DNA of 64,000 bases from an uncultured Gammaproteobacteria bacterium (lineage in GTDB: Bacteria; Pseudomonadota; Gammaproteobacteria; Arenicellales; Poriferihabitantaceae), in the NCBI GenBank assembly GCA_947259885.1, contig CAMYNW010000019.1:114392-178391 (forward strand), given 5' to 3'. A program made the translations under genes and the position numbers. The notes below the pieces were generated by a model. The model did no database searches. It saw only the letters and a program-made list of their open reading frames with translations, and was not told the DNA's origin. Below are positions 53,950-62,886 of this stretch, piece by piece (within the stretch, counting starts at the first letter, position 1; each line of letters begins with the position of its first letter).

Positions 53950-55368
53950 ATGTCTCGAATTTTCATATCTGCTACGCGTAAGTCGTCAGGTAAAACAACC
54001 TTTGCGGTTGGGCTGTGTGCTGCTCTTCGTAATCGAGGGATCGATGTACAGCCGTTCAAGAAGGGGCCGGACTACATTGACCCAATGTGGCTGAGTAGAG
54101 TCAGTGACAGACCGTGCATCAATCTTGATTTCAATAGCATGACCCGTGAAGAGATGTTGTGGAGTTTTGTCCGCCATCAGCCTGAAAATGGAATCAGTGT
54201 CATTGAGGGTAATAAAGGCCTGTTTGATGGCCTTGATCTTTATGGCAGTGATAGCAATGCTGCACTGGCAAAGATGTTGAACGTACCAATTATTCTGGTT
54301 GTGGATGTGGAAGGGATGACCCGCGGTATTGCGCCGCTGATCCAGGGCTATCTTGCTTTTGAACCAGAAATTAAAATTTCCGGATTGGTTCTGAACAACC
54401 TTGGCGGTGCGCGGCACGAATCAAAACTGCGTGACATAGTGAAATACTATACCGACCTGGAGCTGCTTGGAGTGATTCAACGTAATCCGGGTCTAAAGAT
54501 TGTTGAAAGACACCTTGGGCTCACCACCGATAAGGAAGATGCCGGACGCCAGTCGCATATCCAGGCCATGACCGAAGCGGTAGAAACTCAGATTAATATT
54601 GACCGGATCATAGAACTGGCAGGTGTTTCTGGCGAACTTACTGCTTCGTCTCCCAGGATCGAAAAACAAAGCCCTTTGCCCGTGTCCATAGGTATCGCGA
54701 GAGATAGTGCGTTTTGCTTTTATTATGCGGACGATATCGAAGCTATGGAACAATACGGCGCCACTATTCGCTACTTCGATACGCTTAACGATGGTGGTTT
54801 GCCTGACGTTGATGCGATTTTCATTGGTGGGGGATTTCCCGAAACGCACGGAGAGCTGCTGGAGAAAAATGTATCCATGAGAAACGCTATCCGTGATTTT
54901 GCCGAATCCGGCAGGCCGGTCTATGCAGAGTGCGGCGGGCTGATGTATCTGTCCAGGAAGATCAGATGGCAAGGAAAAACCAGGGAAATGGTGGGCGCGA
55001 TTCCGGCGGATGTAGATATGCATGAACGACCGATTGGGCGTGGTTACGTGTTGCTGGAGCCTACAAGCGATCACCCTTGGTTGGGGCGTAACGACAATCA
55101 TTCTAGTGCCGAAATTAAGGCTCATGAATTCCATTACTCCAATCTTTCAGATCTAGATCCTAGTATCAGGTTTGCGTATCGCGTTAAACGCGGTCACGGG
55201 GTAGATGGTGAATACGATGGTATCGTTCATGGAAGTGTATTTGCCAACTTCGCGCATATGCGCGACAGTCGTGCCAACCCATGGGTCAGCCGGTTTCTCG
55301 ATGCAGTACATCATTCTGTAGCTTCCAGAGCCTTCCCCATTAAGAAACAAGCAACTACCAATCTATGA
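53950..55368 (+). CDS. dsrN: DsrN, sirohaem amidating enzyme (CbiA-like)
   Basis: A 472-aa ATP-dependent amidase, like cobyrinate a,c-diamide synthase, that converts sirohaem to the amide used by DsrAB. The P-loop SSGKTTFAVGL is near residue 14, and the glutaminase domain has the nucleophile region PVYAECGGLMYLS near 318-330. It overlaps dsrR by 4 bases. Confidence 0.94.
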   Translation: MSRIFISATRKSSGKTTFAVGLCAALRNRGIDVQPFKKGPDYIDPMWLSRVSDRPCINLDFNSMTREEMLWSFVRHQPENGISVIEGNKGLFDGLDLYGSDSNAALAKMLNVPIILVVDVEGMTRGIAPLIQGYLAFEPEIKISGLVLNNLGGARHESKLRDIVKYYTDLELLGVIQRNPGLKIVERHLGLTTDKEDAGRQSHIQAMTEAVETQINIDRIIELAGVSGELTASSPRIEKQSPLPVSIGIARDSAFCFYYADDIEAMEQYGATIRYFDTLNDGGLPDVDAIFIGGGFPETHGELLEKNVSMRNAIRDFAESGRPVYAECGGLMYLSRKIRWQGKTREMVGAIPADVDMHERPIGRGYVLLEPTSDHPWLGRNDNHSSAEIKAHEFHYSNLSDLDPSIRFAYRVKRGHGVDGEYDGIVHGSVFANFAHMRDSRANPWVSRFLDAVHHSVASRAFPIKKQATTNL

Positions 55369-55682
55369 TTACGATCAGTAAAGCCGCAGCGCAACAAATC
55401 AAAGCTTCGATGGAGCAGACCGACGCGGAAGGGCTATCGCTTCGCATTGCAGCGAAGCGACTTGAAGATGGTTCTCTCGATTATGCGATGGGATTTGACA
55501 ATACCGACCACAACGATAGTCATAGTCGGTCAAGTGGAATTGATATCGTGGTCGCCCCGACCAGCACAGAGTTTTTACGTAACGCAACGTTGGACTATGT
55601 CGAAATGGAGGACGGGGATTTCCGATTTATATTTCTCAATCCTAACGATCCGTCGCATGTGCCACCAAAGGTTGAATCCTGA
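55365..55682 (+). CDS. dsrR: DsrR, A-type carrier-like protein without cysteines
   Basis: A 105-aa protein with the IscA fold but none of the three cluster-binding cysteines, as in A. vinosum DsrR, where it affects dsr expression after transcription. The start MITISKAAAQQIKASMEQ is typical. It is the last recognisable dsr gene; no dsrS follows. Confidence 0.92.
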   Translation: MITISKAAAQQIKASMEQTDAEGLSLRIAAKRLEDGSLDYAMGFDNTDHNDSHSRSSGIDIVVAPTSTEFLRNATLDYVEMEDGDFRFIFLNPNDPSHVPPKVES

Positions 55683-55760
55683 GCCAGGTAGTATTTTTGT
55701 ATGGAAATCAGCCAGATAACGGACTATAGTACGAAAAAGATCTCATCCTAGATAGCGCTA

Positions 55761-57407
55761 GTGAACACATCTAAACCCGTGAATCGACCAAATCCGGTCG
55801 CTGAAGAGCCAAAGTGCCTGATTTCTCCGGAATCAAAATGGTATCGTCCTGGCCAGGGGTTCACCTGTCGTCAAATTATGCTGCCCCTGCTGGTAGTGGC
55901 GTTGTTACTGTGCGTGATGATTGTAGTGCAGGCGCAGGTGCTGATCAGTGGCGGCGGTCAAAATTTGTTCGAGTGGGGGCAGTTTGTTGTTCCCATAGTA
56001 ATGTTTGGATTGGTGGTCAGGGCAATATTGTTCGTTCGAAATTCGCTGCTCGATCCACTGACTCAGGTTCGACATTGGGTTTCTAGAGTGCGCAGTGGCG
56101 ATCTGTCGGCACGTATGCCGTCACTTGCTACAGGAGAGTTCAATGAGCTGGCGCGGGACATCAATAGGCTTGCCAGACTCATGGAGTCATTACATAACGA
56201 TCTTGAAACTGAAGTCGACGTAAAAACCGAAAATTTGGCACGCAAGTCTCTCGCTCTGCAGCTGTTGTACGAGGTGGTGACCTCTACAAACGAGGATTAT
56301 GAGGTTAACGATTTATTGCTGCATTTTATGCGTCGATTAGGAAATGTCTATGCGGCTGATGCTGCGGTGGTGCGTATTCTGGATGACAGTAATTTAAACT
56401 TAATAGGTAGTTATGGGTTGAAAAGCGACAGTAACTTTCTCGCATCTAGTGTTCCGATTCGATTTGTGGTTAAAAACAGCCTGTTCGGTAAAGGGCAAAT
56501 TGATGTGCGCTCTGAGACTATCAACGAATCGCTGCAGGCCAGAAAACCCGGGCAGGGTTTCGATAACGGTGTACGTCAGATTATTTCGATTCCTCTGCAG
56601 TACCGAGATTCCATAATGGGGTGTTATCAACTGTTTGTCAGCTCCGATACAGAACTTGATCGGGATGCTCGAGAACTGTTAGTGAGCGTAGGACAGCACT
56701 TGGGGGCCGCAGTGGAGCAATCTCGCCTGGATCAGGACGCCGGCAAGTTGATGATGGTTGAGGAGCGTGCCCGATTGGCGAATGAGTTACATGATTCTCT
56801 TGCGCAAACACTGGCAAGTCTTAGATTTCAAGTTAGGGTTCTGGATGAAACACTGCATCAGGATGAAGAACAGGTCACATGGGAGGAACTCGAGAAATTA
56901 GAAAGCAGAGTGGAGGAAGCAAACCATGAGCTTCGTTCATTGATCGCGCAGTTCCGAGCACCTCTGCAGTCTCAGGAAGTTGTTTTCTCGGTGGAGAAAT
57001 TAATTCGGAAATTTAGACAGGATACTGGTGTCGCGGTTTTCTTTCAGAACGAATGGCAGGATGACAAACTCTCGTCAGATATGCGGACTGACGTTATCAG
57101 GATCATCCAGGAAGCGTTGGCCAATATTAAGAAGCACGCGGATGCAAACACAGTGCGGGTGCTTATTCGCCACCAAAACAGCCATTACCGTATTATGGTC
57201 GAGGACGATGGGGTTGGATTTGACGAATCGGAAGTCGTGGTTGGCGAGCCGGGAGAGCATATCGGGCGAGAAATCATGATGGAACGTGCGCGACGTCTTG
57301 GCTCCGAGATTAAACTTGAATCAGAGCCAGGAGAAGGCAGTGTGGTGAGTCTTGAATTCGATTATTTCCAGAGTCATGAGGCCGAGCCTCTTGTTGCAAC
57401 CGGGTAG
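55761..57407 (+). CDS. NarX-like sensor histidine kinase
   Basis: A 548-aa membrane kinase. Two hydrophobic segments (about residues 38-62 and 74-92), then a HAMP linker (about 95-150), a GAF domain (about 170-320), a HisKA_3 dimerisation helix with phosphorylated His344 (NELHDSLAQT), and an HATPase domain (VEDDGVGFDESE). The periplasmic loop is very short, so nitrate sensing of the NarX type is doubtful; a cytoplasmic or redox signal is likely. Start GTG. Coupled to the next gene. Confidence 0.9.
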   Translation: MNTSKPVNRPNPVAEEPKCLISPESKWYRPGQGFTCRQIMLPLLVVALLLCVMIVVQAQVLISGGGQNLFEWGQFVVPIVMFGLVVRAILFVRNSLLDPLTQVRHWVSRVRSGDLSARMPSLATGEFNELARDINRLARLMESLHNDLETEVDVKTENLARKSLALQLLYEVVTSTNEDYEVNDLLLHFMRRLGNVYAADAAVVRILDDSNLNLIGSYGLKSDSNFLASSVPIRFVVKNSLFGKGQIDVRSETINESLQARKPGQGFDNGVRQIISIPLQYRDSIMGCYQLFVSSDTELDRDARELLVSVGQHLGAAVEQSRLDQDAGKLMMVEERARLANELHDSLAQTLASLRFQVRVLDETLHQDEEQVTWEELEKLESRVEEANHELRSLIAQFRAPLQSQEVVFSVEKLIRKFRQDTGVAVFFQNEWQDDKLSSDMRTDVIRIIQEALANIKKHADANTVRVLIRHQNSHYRIMVEDDGVGFDESEVVVGEPGEHIGREIMMERARRLGSEIKLESEPGEGSVVSLEFDYFQSHEAEPLVATG

Positions 57408-57418
57408 TGCCAAATACA

Positions 57419-58069
57419 ATGAAAGTAGTATTAATTGACGACCACGCACTGTTCAGAGAAGGCCTGGAAAGTTTGTTGAAACGCCGTGGTGTTGAAGTCA
57501 CGGCTTGTTCAAATGCGGATCAGGGAATTGAGGCTACTGCTTCGATGCAGCCTGATGTGGTGATGGTCGATCTCAGGATGCCAGAGGTCGACGGCGTCCG
57601 CACTCTGCAATTATTGCGCAAGAGCGATAAGGAAATTCCGATATTGATCCTGACCACCAGCGATGATGCCGCGGACCTAAAGGATTGTCTGCGGCACGAT
57701 GCCAGTGGCTATCTACTGAAAGATATGGATCCAGATGAGTTGGTGGTTGCATTGCGCAAGGTTATAGCGGGGGAATTGGTTGTGGCCCCAGAACTGGCTG
57801 GCACCCTGGCTTCAATTATTCAAAATCGTGACGATGGACTCGAAGAAGAAAATAAGTCTGTATTCTCGAGTCTTTCTCCCAGAGAAATGGAGATTCTAAG
57901 TCATTTAACTGAGGGACAAAGTAACAAAGTCATTGCCAAACATTTGGGCATCTCTGATGGCACCGTTAAGTTGCATGTCAAATCCATTCTCAAGAAATTG
58001 GGCTTACACTCGCGTGTCGAGGCTGCGGTGCTTGCGGCCAATGAACGAATTTTTGCCACTAAAAGATAA
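57419..58069 (+). CDS. NarL/LuxR-family response regulator
   Basis: A 216-aa regulator with a receiver domain (Asp51 in VVMVDLRMPE) and a C-terminal LuxR-type helix-turn-helix (SPREMEILSHLTEGQSNKVI near 150-170). The ATG at 57419 is chosen over a GTG at 57407 that overlaps the kinase stop. It is the cognate partner of the preceding kinase; dsr or soxB could be targets (inference). Confidence 0.93.
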   Translation: MKVVLIDDHALFREGLESLLKRRGVEVTACSNADQGIEATASMQPDVVMVDLRMPEVDGVRTLQLLRKSDKEIPILILTTSDDAADLKDCLRHDASGYLLKDMDPDELVVALRKVIAGELVVAPELAGTLASIIQNRDDGLEEENKSVFSSLSPREMEILSHLTEGQSNKVIAKHLGISDGTVKLHVKSILKKLGLHSRVEAAVLAANERIFATKR

Positions 58070-58084
58070 ATCTGGACCTGAGTG

Positions 58085-58558
58085 ATGGTTTTCCAACTAA
58101 CCGAAAATGAACAAATGAATCTGGCCAGTGGTGTCGCTGCGTTCGAAGCAAAAAACTTTTCTCAGGCTCTTGCACTACTTGGACCATTAGCCGAAAAGGG
58201 AGAAGCCGATTCTCAGTATCGATTAGCAATCATGTACCAGAACGGACTGGGTGTAGTTCGCAATGAGTTGCTGGCGATGAAGTGGATGGTAGCCGCAGCA
58301 AATCAGGATTTTCCAATGGCCCAGCATGGTCTAGGTTTTATGTACATGGAAGGAGATTGCGTCGCCAAGAACAGTGAGAAAGCCGTGAATTGGTTCAGGA
58401 AAGCGGCAGAGCAAGGTATGGCAGGTTCACAGACCACCCTGGCGATGATGTATGAAACAGGCAATGGAGTCGAACAGGATACTGACGAGGCAAAAAAATG
58501 GTACCGGATGGCTGGTTTCACCGAGGATGAAATGAATCTGGGTAGGCAGCTGCAATAG
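58085..58558 (+). CDS. Sel1-repeat protein
   Basis: A 157-aa cytosolic protein built from about three Sel1/TPR-like repeats (for example AIMYQNGLGV, GFMYMEGDCV, AMMYETGNGV), a scaffold for protein contacts. The ATG at 58085 is used rather than a GTG at 58082. It follows the response regulator by 15 bases. The 238 bp to the next, convergent gene (58559-58796) hold nothing I can name. Confidence 0.88.
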   Translation: MVFQLTENEQMNLASGVAAFEAKNFSQALALLGPLAEKGEADSQYRLAIMYQNGLGVVRNELLAMKWMVAAANQDFPMAQHGLGFMYMEGDCVAKNSEKAVNWFRKAAEQGMAGSQTTLAMMYETGNGVEQDTDEAKKWYRMAGFTEDEMNLGRQLQ

Positions 58559-58796
58559 TCGTTTACTAAGGATTCAATTCTGACGACTTTTTTGACGGTC
58601 CTGAACTCGATTCAGCACCTCACCAATCTGCCACAGACCCTGCCACACATTTTGTATGTAGCTTGCTGTATTTACTTTGGCTGTATGTAGCCAGGGAACA
58701 CAAATTCGCCAGAGCAGATCAAATGCCAACTGCCTCGATAACTATGCTTTGGGTACTTGCTGTTGACTCAACGCAGAGTCGCTATCCGCGGAGCTA

Positions 58797-59933
58797 TCAG
58801 GCCGACTTATGACGAGATGGCATCATATCGCCAATAGTGGCTTTAAACGCATGCCACCAGCCTTGTTCGTCGTAAAGGTAGTACTGCATTTTCAAGGCGA
58901 ATGCGCAACCTGCGACTATTGAAAGTGCCGCGACCAATGAGCCTAAGGCTAATGTGGACATCCCCGTGACTCCCTGGCCGATGGTGCACCCCAGTGCCAT
59001 AACACCTCCAAATCCCATCAGTACACCACCCCAAAGATGGTGAACCAGATCTGATTGGTCGTTGAAGCTCTCGAAGCGAAATGTGCCGGACAGAATGCTA
59101 TATAGAAACGAGCCTGCGATCATGCCAAATACCACCGCAATGCCAAAATTAATAACCGATCCGGTGTAGGTCATGAGGTAGCTGACTGTGTTACCGACAG
59201 GAGAAATGAATGAAATACCTTCCAGTGGCACTGGTTCAAAATCATCATACCCCAGCACGCCGGTGACATACCACGAAAAGGCGATAAGCAAGCCGATACC
59301 GACACCGGACAACATGTTGTCAAAACTTTTTCGAACGCCCGCATCTTTCAATGCATAGATAATAGAACCACCGCCGATCAGAATCGTTAAAACAATCGTC
59401 AGCATACTTGAACTCAGGCCGGTCCACATGCTGAGAATTTCAGGTATTCCCTGGGTCGTCAGCCCACGTTCGGATAGATCGAGTGCGCTTGGATCGTTGA
59501 TTTGCAGACGTAACAGCGCAAGCAGCCCTCTTAGCGTCATATAAGCTGTGACGCCCATTACCATTAAAACAACCAGGGATTTCAGGTTGCCTGCACCTAC
59601 CCGCACCAGGGTTTTCTGGCCGCAGCCAGAGGCGATAGTCATACCAATACCAAAAAGAAATCCGCCGATGATGTATCCAAGCCAGGTGAAGTTGGTGGAC
59701 AGGTAAATCGAATCTGAAACGTCTATGGTGCCGCTTGCATGCATCGTCTGGGTGCCAATCAGAGCGATACCCATTGCCAGTAACCACACTTTCAATCGGA
59801 TGAGGGCGCCCATGTTAACCCAGTCACTAATAGCGCCCATGGTGCAGAAGTTGGTGCGGTTGGCTATGGCACCGAAAATAGCGGCCAGTAAAAAGCCATA
59901 TAATGCAACCTTCTGATAATGCTCAAATTCCAA
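58797..59933 (-). CDS. YeeE/YedE family thiosulfate/sulfur transport protein
   Basis: A 378-aa membrane protein of the YeeE/YedE family. Conserved cysteines in NFCTMGAI, SGCGQKT and ALGCTIGQG, which line the ion path of the thiosulfate importer, are intact. The TTG at 59933 has AGGAGA 7 bases upstream and gives MEFEHYQKVALYGF; a TTG 18 bases further up has no ribosome site. It lies 121 bases after tusA on the same strand, a typical pair. Confidence 0.92.
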   Translation of the reverse strand: MEFEHYQKVALYGFLLAAIFGAIANRTNFCTMGAISDWVNMGALIRLKVWLLAMGIALIGTQTMHASGTIDVSDSIYLSTNFTWLGYIIGGFLFGIGMTIASGCGQKTLVRVGAGNLKSLVVLMVMGVTAYMTLRGLLALLRLQINDPSALDLSERGLTTQGIPEILSMWTGLSSSMLTIVLTILIGGGSIIYALKDAGVRKSFDNMLSGVGIGLLIAFSWYVTGVLGYDDFEPVPLEGISFISPVGNTVSYLMTYTGSVINFGIAVVFGMIAGSFLYSILSGTFRFESFNDQSDLVHHLWGGVLMGFGGVMALGCTIGQGVTGMSTLALGSLVAALSIVAGCAFALKMQYYLYDEQGWWHAFKATIGDMMPSRHKSA

Positions 59934-60054
59934 AGGTAGTTCTCCTGACAATCAGATTGTGAAGAATCATGGCGACGGCATACAAAAGCAGCGAGGCTGA
60001 ATCAGCCAAGCCTTCGAGGAAGCGATTTTGTATTCTGGTCGGCAACCCGCCGGG

Positions 60055-60285
60055 CTACGATTTTTTCAGCAGGAAGTGAAACTCATTACCTACCTCGGTG
60101 GATTCGAGCAGTTCGTTACCTGTCTGGTTGGCAAATGCTTCAAAGTCTTTGACAGAGCCCGGATCAGTGGCCAGGATTTTTACCACCTGACCTGACTCCA
60201 TGCCATTGAGGGTTTTCTTTGCGCGCAGGATTGGAAGAGGGCAATTGAGATTCCGGGCATCAAGTTCTTGGTTTACTTCAGTCAT
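60055..60285 (-). CDS. tusA: Sulfur carrier protein TusA
   Basis: A 76-aa SirA/TusA-fold protein that carries persulfide sulfur on Cys15 in the CPLP motif (NLNCPLPILRAKK). In sulfur oxidisers TusA passes sulfur to DsrEFH. The ATG at 60285 gives the normal length; a longer upstream frame is rejected. Upstream of yeeE on the same strand. Confidence 0.95.
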   Translation of the reverse strand: MTEVNQELDARNLNCPLPILRAKKTLNGMESGQVVKILATDPGSVKDFEAFANQTGNELLESTEVGNEFHFLLKKS

Positions 60286-60724
60286 GTTTAGTCTCGATTC
60301 AGTCCAATTGTTGAATACGGCGCCACTTGATGTATTCCAGGGGCCGTAAAACTTTGCTGTTTTCCTGAACACTGTCCGGATTATCGTGCAATTTCCAGCA
60401 GTCTTCCTGGATCAGCAATCACTCCATGATATTGTAATCAGCCGATCCGGGCAACGCGATATCTCCCGGGGATAACGATCTGGGTCGAGTTATATCCACA
60501 ATGGCAGATACGCTAAATGGTCGCAGGTAAGCGAAGATTCAGATATGCGGTATTTACCAGCAGTACCGCATGGGTAAGCATTAAAATATATCTGGCAGAT
60601 TCAACAGGCTCGTTACACTTGTGTGGTGCGGCCTGCCTGGTGCGACCTGCCTGGTGCGACCTGCCTGGTGCGACCTGCCTGGTGCGACCCGTGTCACGGA
60701 ACCCATTTGGAGAGAAATACGACA
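60286..60724. promoter_or_regulatory. Divergent tusA/soxB spacer with inverted repeat
   Basis: This 439-bp spacer holds the tusA (leftward) and soxB (rightward) promoters. It contains a perfect 8-bp inverted repeat, ATGCGGTA at 60545-60552 and TACCGCAT at 60564-60571, with an 11-base gap, then an A/T-rich TAAAATATA that could be a -10 box. A repressor or activator dimer could bind there. The tandem repeat below is also in this spacer. No gene found. Confidence 0.55.
60632..60687. repeat. 14-bp tandem repeat, four perfect copies
   Basis: Four copies of CCTGCCTGGTGCGA run head to tail, 38 bases before the soxB start, likely in its 5' leader. The unit length is not a multiple of three, so it is not coding. 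A length-variable array here could alter soxB expression. Confidence 0.95.
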
Positions 60725-62638
60725 ATGACAGAGATAAATCGAAGAACACTGCTAAAACTGATCGGATTTGCCGCCACAGGCACGTTGCTCCCTAAATCCC
60801 TAGATGTCCTGATGGAGCAAGCCCGTGCTGAAAGTCTTGACACTTTATATCAGTTGCCGATGCAGGGAAATGCTCGAATTCTGCATACCACCGATATACA
60901 TGCCCAGCTACTGCCGGTCTTCTATCGCGAGCCCAATGTCAATCTGGGGGTGGGATCAGCTAAAGGAATGTTGCCGCATCTTGTGGGTAAAGCATTGTTG
61001 GAAAAAACCGGATTTGCTGAAGATAGTATCGAAGCCTATGCGTATACCAATCTGGATTTCGAAGCCAATGCACGAAAGTATGGGCGGATGGGAGGGTTTG
61101 CCAATCTCAAAACTCTGATCGACTCTCTGCGGATGCAAGCAGGCGGGGTAGAAAATACGCTTACTTTGGATGGAGGAGATTTATGGCAGGGCTCCGCCAC
61201 TGCTCTATGGACTCGAGGAACAGATATGGTCGACGCTTCCAATCTATTGGGCGTGGATATCATGACAGGACACTGGGAATTCACCTATCACCAAGCTGAA
61301 CTGCTCGCTAATGTGAAGCGTTTTAATGGCGAGTTCCTGGGTCAGAATGTTCGGGTGAAGGAAGACAGTCTGTTTGGAGATGAGTATTTTGCCATGGTGG
61401 AACAGTTCGACGGTCTGGGGCTGTATGATGAGGATGCTGGACTTGCATTCAAACCATACACGATGCGAAACATTGCAGGGCGCAAAATAGCTGTGATCGG
61501 TCAAGCCTTTCCCCGAACCGCTAATGCTAATCCACAAGGATTCATTCCCGACTGGTCGTTTGGTATCCGCGAAGACGAATTGATCGAACTGCTGGAGCAG
61601 ATCAAGGAGAAGGAAACCCCTGATGCGACCATCATGCTGTCGCACAATGGCATGGACGTGGACATCAAGCTTGCTGGCAGAGTGTCAGGTATAGACGCAA
61701 TTTTCGGTGGACATACCCATGACGGTATTCCGGTGCCAGTTGAGGTCGAAACCCCGGGGGGTGGAATCTGCATGGTGACCAACGCGGGGACCAATGGAAA
61801 ATTTGTCGGGATGATGGACTTCGATATTGGTGAAGGTGAAGTAAAGGGAATGCAATACCATCTGGTGCCGGTATTTGAGAACCTGCTCAAACCCGATCCT
61901 GAAATGAACGCTTTCCTGAGCGAAATGAGAGCAAGAATTTACGATCAATCGGTAATTGAAAGCCGTTCGAAATCGTTTTACTTCAACCCGCAAAGAGTGG
62001 GTAAGACTTATCAGAATATTCTTGAAGAGAAACTCGCCATTGCGGATCGCGCCCTTTATCGACGGGGTAACTTCATGGGTACCTGGGACCAGCTGATTTG
62101 CGACGCGATGAAACATGAGTATAAGGCAGAGGTCACCTTGTCCCCTGGTTTTCGCTGGGGTACCAGTGTTCTTTCTGGAGAGTGGATCACTATGGAAGAT
62201 GTGATGACCCAGACAGCGATGACCTATGGGGAGACTTACATTCAAGAAATGACGGGGGAAGCGCTGTTGACCATACTTGAGTCTGTTGCAGATAACTTAT
62301 TCGATCCCGATCCGTATTTCCAAAGCGGTGGAGACATGGTCCGTGTAGGAGGCCTTGATTACACGATTGATCCGGCTAAACCATTGCTGGAGAGAATTAG
62401 TGAGGTGACTCTGGATTCAGGTGAGTCACTCGATCCCGCAAAAACGTATCGTGTTTCGGGCTGGGCGGTTGTCGGACCCCATCCTGAGGGGCGATTGATT
62501 TGGGACGTGGTGCGAGACTATTTATTGAGTCAGCGTAATCAGCAGAATGTGATCGAAATCTCAAAGATGAATCACCCGACACTTGTGGGCGTAGCGGATA
62601 ATCCGGGTGTCGCCGACTACGAAGGAAAGATCGTCTGA
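60725..62638 (+). CDS. soxB: Thiosulfohydrolase SoxB
   Basis: Dimanganese enzyme of the 5'-nucleotidase fold that releases sulfate from SoxYZ-bound thiosulfonate. The 637-aa protein has a Tat-type signal (NRRTLLKLIGFAATG), metal motifs HTTDIHAQLLPVF, GGDLWQGSATALW, SHNGMDVD and GGHTHDG. It is longer than many SoxB proteins. No soxXYZA or soxCD genes lie in the window, so it is an isolated gene, as in many Dsr-containing bacteria. The ATG at 60725 has GGAGAG upstream; frames extending into the tandem repeat are rejected. Confidence 0.96.
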   Translation: MTEINRRTLLKLIGFAATGTLLPKSLDVLMEQARAESLDTLYQLPMQGNARILHTTDIHAQLLPVFYREPNVNLGVGSAKGMLPHLVGKALLEKTGFAEDSIEAYAYTNLDFEANARKYGRMGGFANLKTLIDSLRMQAGGVENTLTLDGGDLWQGSATALWTRGTDMVDASNLLGVDIMTGHWEFTYHQAELLANVKRFNGEFLGQNVRVKEDSLFGDEYFAMVEQFDGLGLYDEDAGLAFKPYTMRNIAGRKIAVIGQAFPRTANANPQGFIPDWSFGIREDELIELLEQIKEKETPDATIMLSHNGMDVDIKLAGRVSGIDAIFGGHTHDGIPVPVEVETPGGGICMVTNAGTNGKFVGMMDFDIGEGEVKGMQYHLVPVFENLLKPDPEMNAFLSEMRARIYDQSVIESRSKSFYFNPQRVGKTYQNILEEKLAIADRALYRRGNFMGTWDQLICDAMKHEYKAEVTLSPGFRWGTSVLSGEWITMEDVMTQTAMTYGETYIQEMTGEALLTILESVADNLFDPDPYFQSGGDMVRVGGLDYTIDPAKPLLERISEVTLDSGESLDPAKTYRVSGWAVVGPHPEGRLIWDVVRDYLLSQRNQQNVIEISKMNHPTLVGVADNPGVADYEGKIV

Positions 62639-62810
62639 CTACTAAGTGGTAAAAGTTGAGATCTTAACAAACGGCGCGGATATTCCGTTTCAATCTGAAC
62701 TGACAAGGTGGAGGGTATCTAACTTCCCCGCTAGCGGTCGTTGGATTCGAGGGTGCCGGGCGGTCTCCTAATATCAGGAGTGTTACGGTGTTCGATTAGT
62801 GGTCTGGCGC

Positions 62811-62845
62811 AAAAAAAGGCGAACACTCCACTTGAAGTGTTCGCC
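62811..62845 (-). terminator. Rho-independent terminator after katG
   Basis: A 10-bp stem (GGCGAACACT at 62818-62827 with AGTGTTCGCC at 62836-62845) with an 8-base loop. Read leftward it ends in the T-run complementary to the A-run at 62811-62817, 42 bases after the katG stop. Confidence 0.92.
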
Positions 62846-62886
62846 CAGCGTGCGCTATCTACTTGGCAAGCAGCGACTATTAGAAG

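Noticed and set aside
55761..57407. True nitrate sensor NarX
   Set aside because: The periplasmic loop is only about a dozen residues, too short for the nitrate-binding P-box, and no nitrate genes are nearby.
60513..60749. Leftward open frame across the 14-bp repeats
   Set aside because: It reads the repeats and overlaps the soxB start; no similarity or ribosome site.
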